A stretch of DNA of 22,412 nt from CAYMST01 sp964393115 (GCA_964393115.1 CAYMST010000054.1:1-22412), one strand, 5' to 3'; positions 1 to 9,090 are shown, numbered from the stretch's first letter. Notes: generated from the sequence alone by a model not told the origin. A program made the numbers and translations.

Positions 1-1
1 T

Positions 2-3000
2 ATGAAACTGTTATTGACAAAAGGATTACTATTCTTTTTCACCTTCTTATGCCTTTTACCGGCGCAAGCTCAAATCTTAATTGAAGGTGGAGATGGCTAT
101 TTAAATGTTCGAGAAAGTAACGGGGACCATCCAGAGCGCATTCAATTAAACATGTCTGGTTTTCCTTTTGATTTTAATCAAATTAAAGAAGTAAGGTTTA
201 ATAGCCTTAATGGAGGGACTGATTTGAAATTTTTCGCCCCTACTTATCAAGGTAACCAAGTGCATGATTGTATGGGAGTGTTTATGAGCGTCGGAGACTT
301 AAGTAACAATGAGTTTTGTATCGGAGGAAGCGCTCAAAATATAACCCTACACAAATCCGGTGGGTTTCCTGATGGTGTATTTGAAATGGTTTTCGTTCGA
401 AATGACAATGTTAGTTATCCTACACAAGGGAATATTAACTTTTTTAATGCAGCTAATTTTTCATTTAATCTTACTATCACACCGACTAACTTCGCTCATG
501 TAGGAGACATCGCCTTTTACGGAGACGATCAAAACCCAGGTACCTTAACTGTTTCCCATGATGCCGATGCTTCTGATGGATTGACTTGGAGCTGGCTAAG
601 GGATGATACTAAAATTGATGGTTCGGATAACTTAACATCGATAAATACAAATGCAGGTGGTGTTTATAGTTTGCAACCAAAAGTTTTCGGAGTCTCATGT
701 TCAGATTGTTCCATAGAAATCAAAGATTATGAATTTCTAAATAATGTCACGGTAGTCAGATCGAATCTGCATAATGAGGCCTCTACCAAGTTGAGTACAA
801 TTAACACTGCGTTGTGTCATTACGATCTTGACAGTGAAACTAAGATGTACTCCGTTCCTCAGTCAAAAAGATTTATCATATCAGAAGGAGATTGTTCAAA
901 CAACGGATGGAGCTATACCAGTGTTTTAGAATGGTGGAGTACCGGAAGTCCTAGTATCAAGCTTCAAGAAGGTTTTGAGCTTAATTACGGAGATCACTTT
1001 AATAATACAGGACTCGTAACGGTAAAAACAAGAGTAAAGACAAGTTATGATTATTGTATTGATTTTGATAATCAGGGAACGAACGATTCTTTTGTACGCT
1101 ATTCTGGATATAGAACACATACGTTTGATTATCGGGAGCTGTCTTCGTCTACTAACTTGTCCCTTTCAGGCTTTTCTGAGGTGAGCGGAACTGCATTGAA
1201 GGATCTTTACGGAACTCCACGGTCAATTGGATTCAACGATGGATCTTCTAACGCATTAAACTGGGTTTGGACAAAGAATGGTGATGATATAAGCGGAACT
1301 ACTAACGCTGGTACAATAAACGAATCGAAAATAAATAGTAACGGCACTTATAGTCTACGTTTTACATCTGGTAGTTCTAATGGGAGAGCTTGTGCTAGTC
1401 CGATAAGGGCCGTAATGCCTACATATCAGTATTCCCATTCTTATGATTACAATGTGAATGGAGGTTCTGGATTTACAAATACCACTTGCGCCGGCCAGCC
1501 TCAACCTAGTGAAATTGTCTTCAACATATCAGCTGGTAGTGGTTCGATTGGAACACCGAATAGGATTGTACTCAAGCGAGGTAGTACTTTATTAGAGTTT
1601 ACCAGTGCTCCAAGCTGCACAGGTCTTCCAGCTGGTAGGTTCTGTGTAGATGGAGTTAATAGTACTACAGCAAAGATTGTACTCAAACATAGTAGTGCAT
1701 TCACAAATGGGACATATCAGTTGTATGTAGATCAGCCCACTACTGCACTGGTGGAGGCTTCAACAGGTAACCTTGTTTTTAACAGTCTAGGTACTCCTCC
1801 GAGCTATAGTTTTACTATTACCCCAGATAATTTTGCTTATCAAGGAGACATCGCTTTTTATCGTGATAACCAAAATTCTGGTCGTTTAATATTATCTAAT
1901 GATGCACCGGCCAATGTAACAACGAGTTGGCAATGGAAGAAAGATGGGATTATTATTACTGGAGCTGACGATGTGTCAATACTTAATCTTGTTTCTGGTG
2001 GAGAATACGGTATAGAAGTCACTACTTCTGAGATCAACACTGGAGGACTGACTTGTCCCGCATCCACATATGAAATTGAACTATCTACTAACGTGAATAG
2101 AAGTACGGCACCCATAATCACCGCAAACCTTCACAATGAGGCATACAATCAACTAGGTACAATAAATACGGCATTATGTCATTATGATCGAAGTACAGAA
2201 ACAAAAAGATACGATATTCCGGAAACTAAGAAGTTTACGGCTTCAGGTGGGAGTTGTTCTAATAGCGATGGTAGTTACAGTAGTGTCTTGGAGTGGTGGA
2301 GTACAGGCAATTCTAGTGCTAAGCTACAAGAAGGTTTTGAATTCAACTATGGCACGCATCTAGGAACTCTTGAGGTACATACCATTAAGACAAGAATTAA
2401 GACTACGTATAATTATTGTATTAATTATGATGGACAAGGAACAAATGATTCCTTTGTTAGATATTCCGCCTTTAGGAACCATACGTTTGATTATGTAGAA
2501 TTAGGTGCTCTAAATTTAGATCCTGAAAACTTTGAGGGGGAATCTGGGTTCAACCTAACTGATGATCCTGCTTCAACCAGATCATTAACTTTTTCTGGAG
2601 TTGGTGGTAATCTAAGTCTCAATTGGAACTGGACACGGAATGGACAAAATATCTCGGGTACTAACGGGGTAACTACGATCGACGAGCAAAATATTCTTCT
2701 GAACGGAGGATATAGTGTGAAGTTGTCTAACGTCAGTGTAGCATCCAGAAGTTGTGCGGCTCCACTTAGAGCCGTATTACCAACGTATAATGTAACGCTA
2801 TTACCACCTGAATTGGTAATAGACGAGTCCAGCGATATATGGACATGTGCTGGAGAACAAAACGATGGACGCTTGAGGTTTGGTTTTGATAATGTCCTTG
2901 ATCCAACAGATAATATCACTTCTATTCGGTTTAAGAGTAGGACGATAAATACCTTTCCATTAACGTTTGCTAAAGGCACCGGAAATGATTGCGGAGATGA

Positions 3001-6000
3001 TCAGAGTACAACCGGCCTGGGTGCAGAAAAGTTTTGTGTGTATCAAGATGGGAATGAAAATATTTTATTGTTCAACTACGGAGCACCGCTGCCTTTTGAT
3101 CAATACGATGTAGAAATAGCTTTGATTGACAACGTGTATCGAAAGGCTGAAGGTATTTTGGATATACATCAAGTAACCCCTCCTGATCTAAATATGGTAA
3201 CCACTACCGAAGGCTTTTTGGATGGAATATTTGCTGACGATCAAACCGGCGTTTTTGATGACCTTCTTGATCCAGGTACTATATCAATGGTTTCTTATGC
3301 AGATCATTATACGCTAGATTGGCAATGGACCTCTGACGGTACACCAATTGCTGGTACCATTAATCAGACCACCATTACGCCAAGCTTAATAGCCCGTGAT
3401 AGTAGAATAGGATTGACGGTAGATAATGCTGTTTTCTCAAGATATGGAGCGGTTTGTGAAGTGGAGGTAGAAGATGATGAGCTTCCTCATCATCACGTAG
3501 AAACGTTGTCTCGACACATAGAAACGTCGGACCAAATAGAAGAAGATGATTTTGAATTTTGTTACTTTCAAAATCGAAAAACAGTTAATATTCCTAAAAC
3601 AAAAAGGTTTAAGTTATACTCAGGACAGGAGTATGCACTTTCTACATGTGACGGATCGGAAAATGTGTCTACAACAGTAGAATGGTACTATGAGAATGAC
3701 CTTATCGGAGAAGGATTTACTGCTGACTTTAGTTTTTTGAAGGATATTGGTAACTATCAAATTAAAACAAGGACAAGGGCTGACTACACTTTTTGTCATG
3801 ACTATGAAAGCGAAGGCGATGGACCAAATCAGTCCGTGGTACATAACTATACCTTATATTCTCCATGGACCATTCGAAATATTGAGTTAGTCGAAGACTG
3901 TGATAATATGTTTAACAGAACTTCTGTCTACACCTACGATGAAGCAGAACAAATCAATGGTAAAACGAAGAATTACTTTGACTGGGCAGGTAAACCTAGT
4001 CAGTCTCAGCTATATGACTTTCAAAATCAAAAATACTTTGCTTCACAGCCTCTTTATGATGAGTATGATCGCCAGCACATTCAAACACTTGAGGCTCCCA
4101 CAAACGATGATAGGTTTTACTATAGAGATTACTTTGCAAATTTTGATGCCGAAGGACAAGCATTAAATGATCAGGAAGGTACTTTAGGATATTATTATTC
4201 TCCGAATAATACAATTGAAGACCGTGTCCCTTATACCAAGTTTCCTTATTCAGAAACCGTGTTCTTGGAGGATGGAAGCGAAGAAATAGTAGGGGTTAAA
4301 CAAGTAGGTGACAAGTACCACGAGGCAGAAGGCAGATATAGTAAGACTTTTGTGATGCCTCTTTTAGAGGGAGAACTACCGTTTTATTTGGAACTTAGAA
4401 ATAAGCTTCTTGGTCAAAATATTCTTAAAGTTCAAAACACGGTCAAACAGGTTTCTGTCAATTTACAAGGTCACGAAGGTGTTCAATATTCCCTAGGAGA
4501 TAAGAATGTTGCTTCTGCATTCATGAACGACCAATATACAACGGTGGGAAGCTTTGATATGACCAGAATGGAAAATGATTATGTGGATATTTATATGTCC
4601 AATAAAGCCGGAAATTCTAGTTATATCCGATTTTTGGATCAAGATGGTAACAATAAAAATGTGAATTACGAAATAGTCAATATTGTTACTAAACAAGAAT
4701 TTAAAGGGTTTGGAAATAAAGCCGATATTCCTGCTGGATATTATCGGGTTAAAAAAAATAATGCTGCCAAATTTCGGTACCATTTAATGACTGGTGGACA
4801 TGTATATAATTTTTATAACGACGTAGGACAGCTAATTGCTACTATGGCTTCAAATGGTGTAGAGCTATTTAGAAATGGTACGTTATCGATTGATGACTTT
4901 GATAGTGAAACAATTGATGAATTACCCTTTACAAAATTTTATACTTATGACCTTCAAGGTAGGTTATTAGAAAAACATGAACCTGACGCAGGAACAACTA
5001 GATATATGTATACACGGGATGGTCGCGTACGGTTTTCTCAAAATGATAGACAAAAGGAACGAGAACAATACTCTTATACGAACTATGATCAGAGCAATCG
5101 CTCAATTCAGTCTGGTGTATATACCTATGCTGATAGTGATTGGGCATTTCAATCTGAAAACTTAATAAGTATATTGGATGAGAATATGGGGTATGATAGG
5201 TCCGATCGCACTGGTGGTTTGCCAACTTCAGGAACGTTTAGTGAAAAGATTGATACCTATTATGATCTAGCCGACGAATCTCTGCCAGTTGGTTACCCTA
5301 CTGGATATGAAACTCCGAACTTTTTATCAGGAGCCGTAGCCTATACAGAAAACGAACAAGTCAAAACATGGTTTGACTATGACGCCTTAGGGCGTGTAGA
5401 ATGGATGGTACGGTATTTTAAGGCGCCAGAAGTGAATAAGTTTTTTACCGTAGATTATGAATATGATTACTTTGGAAAAGTGATGCATGTCATATTCCAA
5501 AAAAACCAAGAAGGTGAGCGGTTTGATCATCACTATAGATATGATAATAATCAACGCTTGATCAATGTGAAAACGAGTAGAGATGGAAGTGCTGATGGAA
5601 TCATGGCTCATCAGCAGGGGAGCTTTGAGTATTTTCTGCATGGACAGCTAAAACGAATGGTAGTGGGAAATGCGCTTCAAGGAATTGATTACACCTATAC
5701 TGTAAATGGCTTGTTGAAAGCCATTAACTACCCGAATCCAAATGCTGATCCTGGAGGTGATGGTGGAGCCGGAGGTGTTCAGTACAAGGATGTATTTGGA
5801 ATGAGCTTAGAATACCACCAAAACGACTTTGAAAGTGATATAGACTTCAGTGATCCGGCCCATGGAGCTGAGATTGATTACTTGATGAGTGACGCTGATT
5901 TAGAGCAATTATATGACGGCACTATCATGGCCACTCGCTGGTCGATTGATTACAGTGAGGATGAGGTGATCTATCCGGAAGACGACTTGTTGCTATCCAG

Positions 6001-8251
6001 GTATGAGAAACCAGTAGTACGCGCACAACACTCTGTGACACTATCAGATGGATTTAGTACAGAAGGAAATGAGTTTGAAGTACTCTTTACCAGTGAAGGG
6101 ATCGTACGAGAGGGGACGTCCAATGTACATGCGTATAGCTATGATGAAAAGAACCAGCTCAAGGATGCCTACTACGGAACACAAGAGACCTTTGCCGATG
6201 ACAAGGCCGATAAGATCAACGCGACACGTGATCTGAGTTATGATGAGAATGGTAATATCCAGGGCTTGGATCGTCGGGATAGCACCGGAGGGATGCTACA
6301 CAAGCTTAAGTATGTGTACATAGAAAATACTAATAAACTATCGGAGGTTTTGATTGACTGGGATGACAATGGAGTGTTCGGTGCTGGAGAACGTTATGCA
6401 ACCTATAAGTATGATATTATAGGTCAGTTAGATAAATTGATTTATTACAAAAAGGACGGATCTATACGTGAAACATGGACGATCACCTATGATGTGACTG
6501 GAAAAGTTACTTCTATCAATCAAGGTGATGAAACGATCACCTATACCTATGATGATAGAGGCTATCGAATCAAAAAAAGCAATGGTACCGAGTCTGGAAC
6601 TACACATTACGTACGAGATGCGTCCGGTAATATCCTTTGTATCTATACTATGGATGGTACTGGTAACTTGGTCCCTTATGAGTGGCCGATATACGGCAAA
6701 GGGAAGATTGGGTCGGCATTTGTGTTTCCTGACCATGACAAGTATACCTATGAGTTGACTGACCATTTAGGTTCAGTACGCGCAGTAGTAAGTGAAATAG
6801 TTTCACTATCAGTGGCGACAATGGAGACGGAACATGCCACATATGAAGAGTCGCAATTTGGTAGCTTGGATAGTCGTTTTACCTCGGCTGTTCATAATAC
6901 CACTGTTTTACGTGATGGTCGCGAAGGCAATAAGGTATCACGTTTGAGTGCAGCATCTGGTCACTTGGTAGGTCCTACCAAGTCGCTGAAGGTACGAGCT
7001 GGCGACCGCATAGAGATACAAGTAGAGGCGAAGTACTTGGGGAGTCAAGGGAGCTTGATTCCATTGAGTAATGTATTAGGAGCACTTACCGAGTCGACGA
7101 ATGCTTCGACGGGCGTAGAGTCTGAGGGCTTACAGCAAACAGATCTAAGTGCTGCATTGACGGCCCTCGCAGGAGGAGCTGGCTTTAACAACGGCAAGCC
7201 TAGAGCCTATCTGAGTGTGTTGTACTTCGATAAGGACTACAACCCGATCTGGATCGATGGAGATGCTTCTAATCACTACCGCCAGATCAGTGTGGCGGCC
7301 GATAGTCCAGAGGAGCTAAAGATTTCGATTCCATCGGTGCCTGAGGATGGGTTTATGTATATTTACGTAGCTAATGAAAGCCAAGGAGTAGAAGTATTCT
7401 TTGATGACCTTTGTGTAAGTCAGGCTGGTCTCACGATTATTGAAACTAAAGATTACTACCCTTACGGTTTAGTAATGAATCAGAATCGACGAGACAGTGA
7501 ACGTGATGTGAGATATGGTTTTCAAGGTCAGTTCTCCGAAGAGGACAAAGAAACAGGCTGGAATCATTTTGAGGCTAGAGAGTTTGACCCTATTATCGGT
7601 CGATGGTTAGTCCCGGATCCGGCTAGGCAATTTGATTCACCTTACGCCGGCATGGGAAATAACCCTGTTAATGGTATTGACCCGGATGGAGAGTGGGTTA
7701 ATTATGCAATAGGTTTTGTTGTTGGTTTCACTAGTGAGGTGGCAATACAAGTAATAACTAAGAAAGTTTTTGAGGGCAAAAGTTATACAGATGCTTTTTT
7801 AGAGGTTGATTACGGAGATGCCGTAATTGATGGTGTGATAAGCTCAGCGACTTTAGGAGCATCTAAGGTCAGCACAGTCTACAAAGTAATAAAAAAGGCC
7901 GAGAAGTATCATGTTTTAGATGGAGTTAAAGCTGTCGTGGATATAAATGGAGTAGAAGGAGTAAAAAAGAAAGGTGCTGACGAAGTGTTGTTCGATTTTA
8001 CCGCTTCAAAAACAATTGGTGCTGTAATCGGTAAAGGAGCTAAAGATATTGCCAGTGAATCTGGGTTAGAAAACCAGGTAACTGTATTCTTAGTGGAGAA
8101 TGGAGCCAATAAAGTCATGAGTTTTCAAGTGGCACCTGTGGTGGAAGGAACCAAAAAGTTAGTGATTACAGAAGAGAAAGCAGACTCATCAAATAAGAAA
8201 AGCTCCTCAAATACAAGAGCAAAAGTTGAAAAAACACATAGCAGAAACTAA
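2..8251 (+). CDS. Giant secreted RHS/YD-repeat protein with tandem Ig-like modules and variable C-terminal tip
   Basis: 2749 residues. Residues 1-24 form a Sec signal peptide ending in AQA|Q, which supports the ATG at base 2, although upstream sequence is not visible. Residues about 27-1290 are three tandem modules of about 450 residues. YD-repeat-like sequence starts near 1300 (VYTYDEAEQINGK) and runs to about 2250. Near 2012 is the Bacteroidota RHS motif SVTLSDGFSTEGNEFEV. The RHS core begins with DHLGSVRAVV (about 2254), is interrupted, resumes with YYPYGL (about 2485) and ends with GRWLVPDP and NNPVNGIDPDG (about 2560). The last 185 residues are an unrecognised tip. By family knowledge, the YD repeats form a hollow shell that can enclose a C-terminal toxin, with delivery at the cell surface. 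A toxic role is inference; no toxin motif was recognised. No T9SS sorting domain is present at the C terminus. Base composition is mosaic along the gene. Confidence 0.9.
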   Translation: MKLLLTKGLLFFFTFLCLLPAQAQILIEGGDGYLNVRESNGDHPERIQLNMSGFPFDFNQIKEVRFNSLNGGTDLKFFAPTYQGNQVHDCMGVFMSVGDLSNNEFCIGGSAQNITLHKSGGFPDGVFEMVFVRNDNVSYPTQGNINFFNAANFSFNLTITPTNFAHVGDIAFYGDDQNPGTLTVSHDADASDGLTWSWLRDDTKIDGSDNLTSINTNAGGVYSLQPKVFGVSCSDCSIEIKDYEFLNNVTVVRSNLHNEASTKLSTINTALCHYDLDSETKMYSVPQSKRFIISEGDCSNNGWSYTSVLEWWSTGSPSIKLQEGFELNYGDHFNNTGLVTVKTRVKTSYDYCIDFDNQGTNDSFVRYSGYRTHTFDYRELSSSTNLSLSGFSEVSGTALKDLYGTPRSIGFNDGSSNALNWVWTKNGDDISGTTNAGTINESKINSNGTYSLRFTSGSSNGRACASPIRAVMPTYQYSHSYDYNVNGGSGFTNTTCAGQPQPSEIVFNISAGSGSIGTPNRIVLKRGSTLLEFTSAPSCTGLPAGRFCVDGVNSTTAKIVLKHSSAFTNGTYQLYVDQPTTALVEASTGNLVFNSLGTPPSYSFTITPDNFAYQGDIAFYRDNQNSGRLILSNDAPANVTTSWQWKKDGIIITGADDVSILNLVSGGEYGIEVTTSEINTGGLTCPASTYEIELSTNVNRSTAPIITANLHNEAYNQLGTINTALCHYDRSTETKRYDIPETKKFTASGGSCSNSDGSYSSVLEWWSTGNSSAKLQEGFEFNYGTHLGTLEVHTIKTRIKTTYNYCINYDGQGTNDSFVRYSAFRNHTFDYVELGALNLDPENFEGESGFNLTDDPASTRSLTFSGVGGNLSLNWNWTRNGQNISGTNGVTTIDEQNILLNGGYSVKLSNVSVASRSCAAPLRAVLPTYNVTLLPPELVIDESSDIWTCAGEQNDGRLRFGFDNVLDPTDNITSIRFKSRTINTFPLTFAKGTGNDCGDDQSTTGLGAEKFCVYQDGNENILLFNYGAPLPFDQYDVEIALIDNVYRKAEGILDIHQVTPPDLNMVTTTEGFLDGIFADDQTGVFDDLLDPGTISMVSYADHYTLDWQWTSDGTPIAGTINQTTITPSLIARDSRIGLTVDNAVFSRYGAVCEVEVEDDELPHHHVETLSRHIETSDQIEEDDFEFCYFQNRKTVNIPKTKRFKLYSGQEYALSTCDGSENVSTTVEWYYENDLIGEGFTADFSFLKDIGNYQIKTRTRADYTFCHDYESEGDGPNQSVVHNYTLYSPWTIRNIELVEDCDNMFNRTSVYTYDEAEQINGKTKNYFDWAGKPSQSQLYDFQNQKYFASQPLYDEYDRQHIQTLEAPTNDDRFYYRDYFANFDAEGQALNDQEGTLGYYYSPNNTIEDRVPYTKFPYSETVFLEDGSEEIVGVKQVGDKYHEAEGRYSKTFVMPLLEGELPFYLELRNKLLGQNILKVQNTVKQVSVNLQGHEGVQYSLGDKNVASAFMNDQYTTVGSFDMTRMENDYVDIYMSNKAGNSSYIRFLDQDGNNKNVNYEIVNIVTKQEFKGFGNKADIPAGYYRVKKNNAAKFRYHLMTGGHVYNFYNDVGQLIATMASNGVELFRNGTLSIDDFDSETIDELPFTKFYTYDLQGRLLEKHEPDAGTTRYMYTRDGRVRFSQNDRQKEREQYSYTNYDQSNRSIQSGVYTYADSDWAFQSENLISILDENMGYDRSDRTGGLPTSGTFSEKIDTYYDLADESLPVGYPTGYETPNFLSGAVAYTENEQVKTWFDYDALGRVEWMVRYFKAPEVNKFFTVDYEYDYFGKVMHVIFQKNQEGERFDHHYRYDNNQRLINVKTSRDGSADGIMAHQQGSFEYFLHGQLKRMVVGNALQGIDYTYTVNGLLKAINYPNPNADPGGDGGAGGVQYKDVFGMSLEYHQNDFESDIDFSDPAHGAEIDYLMSDADLEQLYDGTIMATRWSIDYSEDEVIYPEDDLLLSRYEKPVVRAQHSVTLSDGFSTEGNEFEVLFTSEGIVREGTSNVHAYSYDEKNQLKDAYYGTQETFADDKADKINATRDLSYDENGNIQGLDRRDSTGGMLHKLKYVYIENTNKLSEVLIDWDDNGVFGAGERYATYKYDIIGQLDKLIYYKKDGSIRETWTITYDVTGKVTSINQGDETITYTYDDRGYRIKKSNGTESGTTHYVRDASGNILCIYTMDGTGNLVPYEWPIYGKGKIGSAFVFPDHDKYTYELTDHLGSVRAVVSEIVSLSVATMETEHATYEESQFGSLDSRFTSAVHNTTVLRDGREGNKVSRLSAASGHLVGPTKSLKVRAGDRIEIQVEAKYLGSQGSLIPLSNVLGALTESTNASTGVESEGLQQTDLSAALTALAGGAGFNNGKPRAYLSVLYFDKDYNPIWIDGDASNHYRQISVAADSPEELKISIPSVPEDGFMYIYVANESQGVEVFFDDLCVSQAGLTIIETKDYYPYGLVMNQNRRDSERDVRYGFQGQFSEEDKETGWNHFEAREFDPIIGRWLVPDPARQFDSPYAGMGNNPVNGIDPDGEWVNYAIGFVVGFTSEVAIQVITKKVFEGKSYTDAFLEVDYGDAVIDGVISSATLGASKVSTVYKVIKKAEKYHVLDGVKAVVDINGVEGVKKKGADEVLFDFTASKTIGAVIGKGAKDIASESGLENQVTVFLVENGANKVMSFQVAPVVEGTKKLVITEEKADSSNKKSSSNTRAKVEKTHSRN
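80..3910 (+). repeat. Three tandem ~450-residue modules in the RHS protein N-terminal half
   Basis: Modules begin near bases 80, 1482 and 2843. Each contains, in order: a Cys-containing segment ending in FCI/FCV; a segment like FAHVGDIAFYGDDQN (bases 490, 1831, and degenerate at 3211); an Ig-like core of the form W-x-W-x3-(D/N)-G-x2-I-x-G; CHYD...ET plus VPxxKxF; and KTRxKTxYxYC. The first two modules carry a second Ig-like core (LNWVWTKNG at residue 419, LNWNWTRNG at 873). Primary cores are at residues 194, 641 and 1105. Modules 1 and 2 are clearly similar, with strings such as LEWWSTG, LQEGFE and GTNDSFVRYS shared. Module 3 is diverged and shorter. They probably form a surface stalk or adhesive region; the function is inferred. 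Confidence 0.85.
6795..7440 (+). other. Insert splitting the RHS core domain
   Basis: Residues about 2265-2480 separate DHLGSVRAVV from DYYPYGL, two motifs that lie close together in classical RHS cores. The insert contains GPTKSLKVRAGDRIEIQVEAKY and ends in VEVFFDDLCVSQAG, a pattern that looks like a beta-sandwich, carbohydrate-binding-like fold. From memory, related inserts occur in other Bacteroidota RHS proteins. Sampled 60-base lines here are 47-57 percent GC (28/60 at 7201, 32/60 at 6961, 34/60 at 7141), against 27 percent at 4621. Confidence 0.6.
7694..8248 (+). other. Variable C-terminal tip of the RHS protein (candidate toxin or pre-toxin region)
   Basis: This region follows the core-terminating DPDGEW. 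It starts with a hydrophobic stretch (YAIGFVVGFTSEVAIQVI), then a Gly/Ala-rich amphipathic region (DYGDAVIDGVISSATLGASK) typical of pre-toxin linkers. It then has a Lys- and Asp-rich part and a basic, low-complexity tail (SSNKKSSSNTRAKVEKTHSRN region). I do not recognise a nuclease, deaminase or ADP-ribosyltransferase motif, so the tip may be a new effector, a degenerate one, or only a structural linker. GC falls to about 30 percent (18/60 on the line at 7741), consistent with a swapped-in cassette. Confidence 0.6.
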
Positions 8252-8574
8252 TGAGCGAAAAACTAAAGGGAATTATCGCAATATTAAGTTTTATATTAGT
8301 CCTCACAATAATAATTTGGAGTATTAGTATTGCTTTGGATACAAATAAAGAAGTATTAAAAAATGGAGAACGTTGTGCATGTGAGATTATTAAGCATACT
8401 AGTTTAGGTGCAAAAGCCCAAGTGACTTTTAGTTCTGGTAAAAGAAGGGTCATTCCCATCTCACATACTAAGACTTTTCGACTAAAACCAGGAGACAAAT
8501 ATTATTGTAAATACCTGGGTAAATACCCAAAGAAAGTGCTGTTGCTCTATGACGAAGAGTATAAAGAAGAATGA
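8251..8574 (+). CDS. Small membrane-anchored protein, candidate immunity partner of the RHS tip
   Basis: 107 residues. A single transmembrane helix spans residues about 5-28 (the IIAILSFILVLTIIIWSISIA region), followed by a soluble domain of about 75 residues with KAQVTFSSGKRRVIPIS and GDKYYCKYLGKYPKKVLL. That part looks like a small beta-rich domain. It has three Cys, one of them within CACEII. The start ATG shares its first base with the last base of the RHS stop (TAATG), so translation is probably coupled and the two proteins are probably made together. GC is low (14/60 on the line at 8281), like the RHS tip and unlike the core. In polymorphic toxin loci the gene directly after the toxin is normally the immunity gene. 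That role is inferred from position only; the domain is not one I can name. Confidence 0.75.
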   Translation: MSEKLKGIIAILSFILVLTIIIWSISIALDTNKEVLKNGERCACEIIKHTSLGAKAQVTFSSGKRRVIPISHTKTFRLKPGDKYYCKYLGKYPKKVLLLYDEEYKEE

Positions 8575-8633
8575 AGAAGATAGGTAAACATTTGATCGAT
8601 AATAGCATTTGCTGTCCGTAAATCCCCCTCTGG

Positions 8634-8760
8634 CGCGCTTTTGTAAAGCGTGACTATTGTTAAAGTTGGAAGCAGCGAAGTAGCATTTTTAATGCGGTGA
8701 AGATATAGGTAAGGCCTAGTAGCGATACTGGGCTTTGTTGTTTTAGGAGGCGTATGCTTG
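8634..8760 (+). repeat. Two-hairpin repeat unit, copy A
   Basis: The first stem is CGCGCTTT (8634-8641) paired with AAAGCGTG (8645-8652), with one G-T wobble. ACTATTGTTAAAG follows directly, then a second hairpin at 8714-8733 with a T-rich tail. The sequence from 8653 on aligns with copy B at 8978 with two small gaps. A 32-base block (8714-8745) is identical to 9041-9072. Confidence 0.75.
8714..8744 (+). terminator. Terminator-like hairpin with GCGA tetraloop, copy A
   Basis: An 8-bp stem, GCCTAGTA/TACTGGGC (one T-G wobble), closes a GCGA loop of the GNRA class and is followed by TTTGTTGTTTT. The architecture fits an intrinsic terminator on the plus strand, about 140 bases after the candidate immunity gene. 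It could equally be part of a structured repeat. Confidence 0.55.
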
Positions 8761-8782
8761 TTTGGCTTTGAAGTCCCCCAAT

Positions 8783-8812
8783 CGCGCGCGTTGCGATAGC
8801 TAAACGCGTGCG
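8783..8812. repeat. GC-rich inverted repeat between the two repeat units
   Basis: CGCGCGCGTT (8783-8792) pairs with AACGCGTGCG (8803-8812) with one wobble across a 10-base loop. It is preceded by AAGTCCCCC, which resembles AAATCCCCC just before copy A at about 8620. This suggests a third, partial member of the same family. Confidence 0.55.
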
Positions 8813-8921
8813 TCATATCGGTAAGATCAAAAGTCCATCGAGCCAGAAGATAGTCGCTAAAATCATTGAAGTTGTTTAAATGGTAGGGTCACCCCTTCTG
8901 GTTTAAGTCTTCAGTAAGTCT

Positions 8922-9090
8922 GGCGCAAGTTTTTTCAACTTGTGCCTAATACAATCCAACTGAGGTGTTTATACTTAACTATTGTTAAAGTAGGTAGCAG
9001 AGAATTAGCATTCTCGTAATGCGACGAAGATATAGATAAAGCCTAGTAGCGATACTGGGCTTTGTTGTTTTAAGGAGGGCCAGGCTTGTT
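8922..9090 (+). repeat. Two-hairpin repeat unit, copy B
   Basis: The first stem is GGCGCAAGTT (8922-8931) paired with AACTTGTGCC (8937-8946), with one wobble. ACTATTGTTAAAG recurs at 8978, and the second hairpin, identical to that of copy A, lies at 9041-9060 with its T-rich tail. Both copies have TCTGGCGC at the head of the first hairpin, but the stems differ in sequence. The fold is therefore preserved more than the bases. Confidence 0.75.
9041..9071 (+). terminator. Terminator-like hairpin with GCGA tetraloop, copy B
   Basis: Identical to the copy A hairpin, tetraloop and T-rich tail. Having two copies 327 bases apart with no gene between them is unexpected for simple termination of one operon. 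Confidence 0.5.

Noticed and set aside
4977..5225. Short open frames on both strands inside the RHS gene
   Set aside because: They are shadows of a strongly supported frame with no start context or recognisable content.
8547..8816. 89-residue minus-strand open frame over the repeat region
   Set aside because: It runs through the hairpin repeats, has biased composition and overlaps the end of the candidate immunity gene on the other strand. Open frames over conserved repeats are usually spurious.
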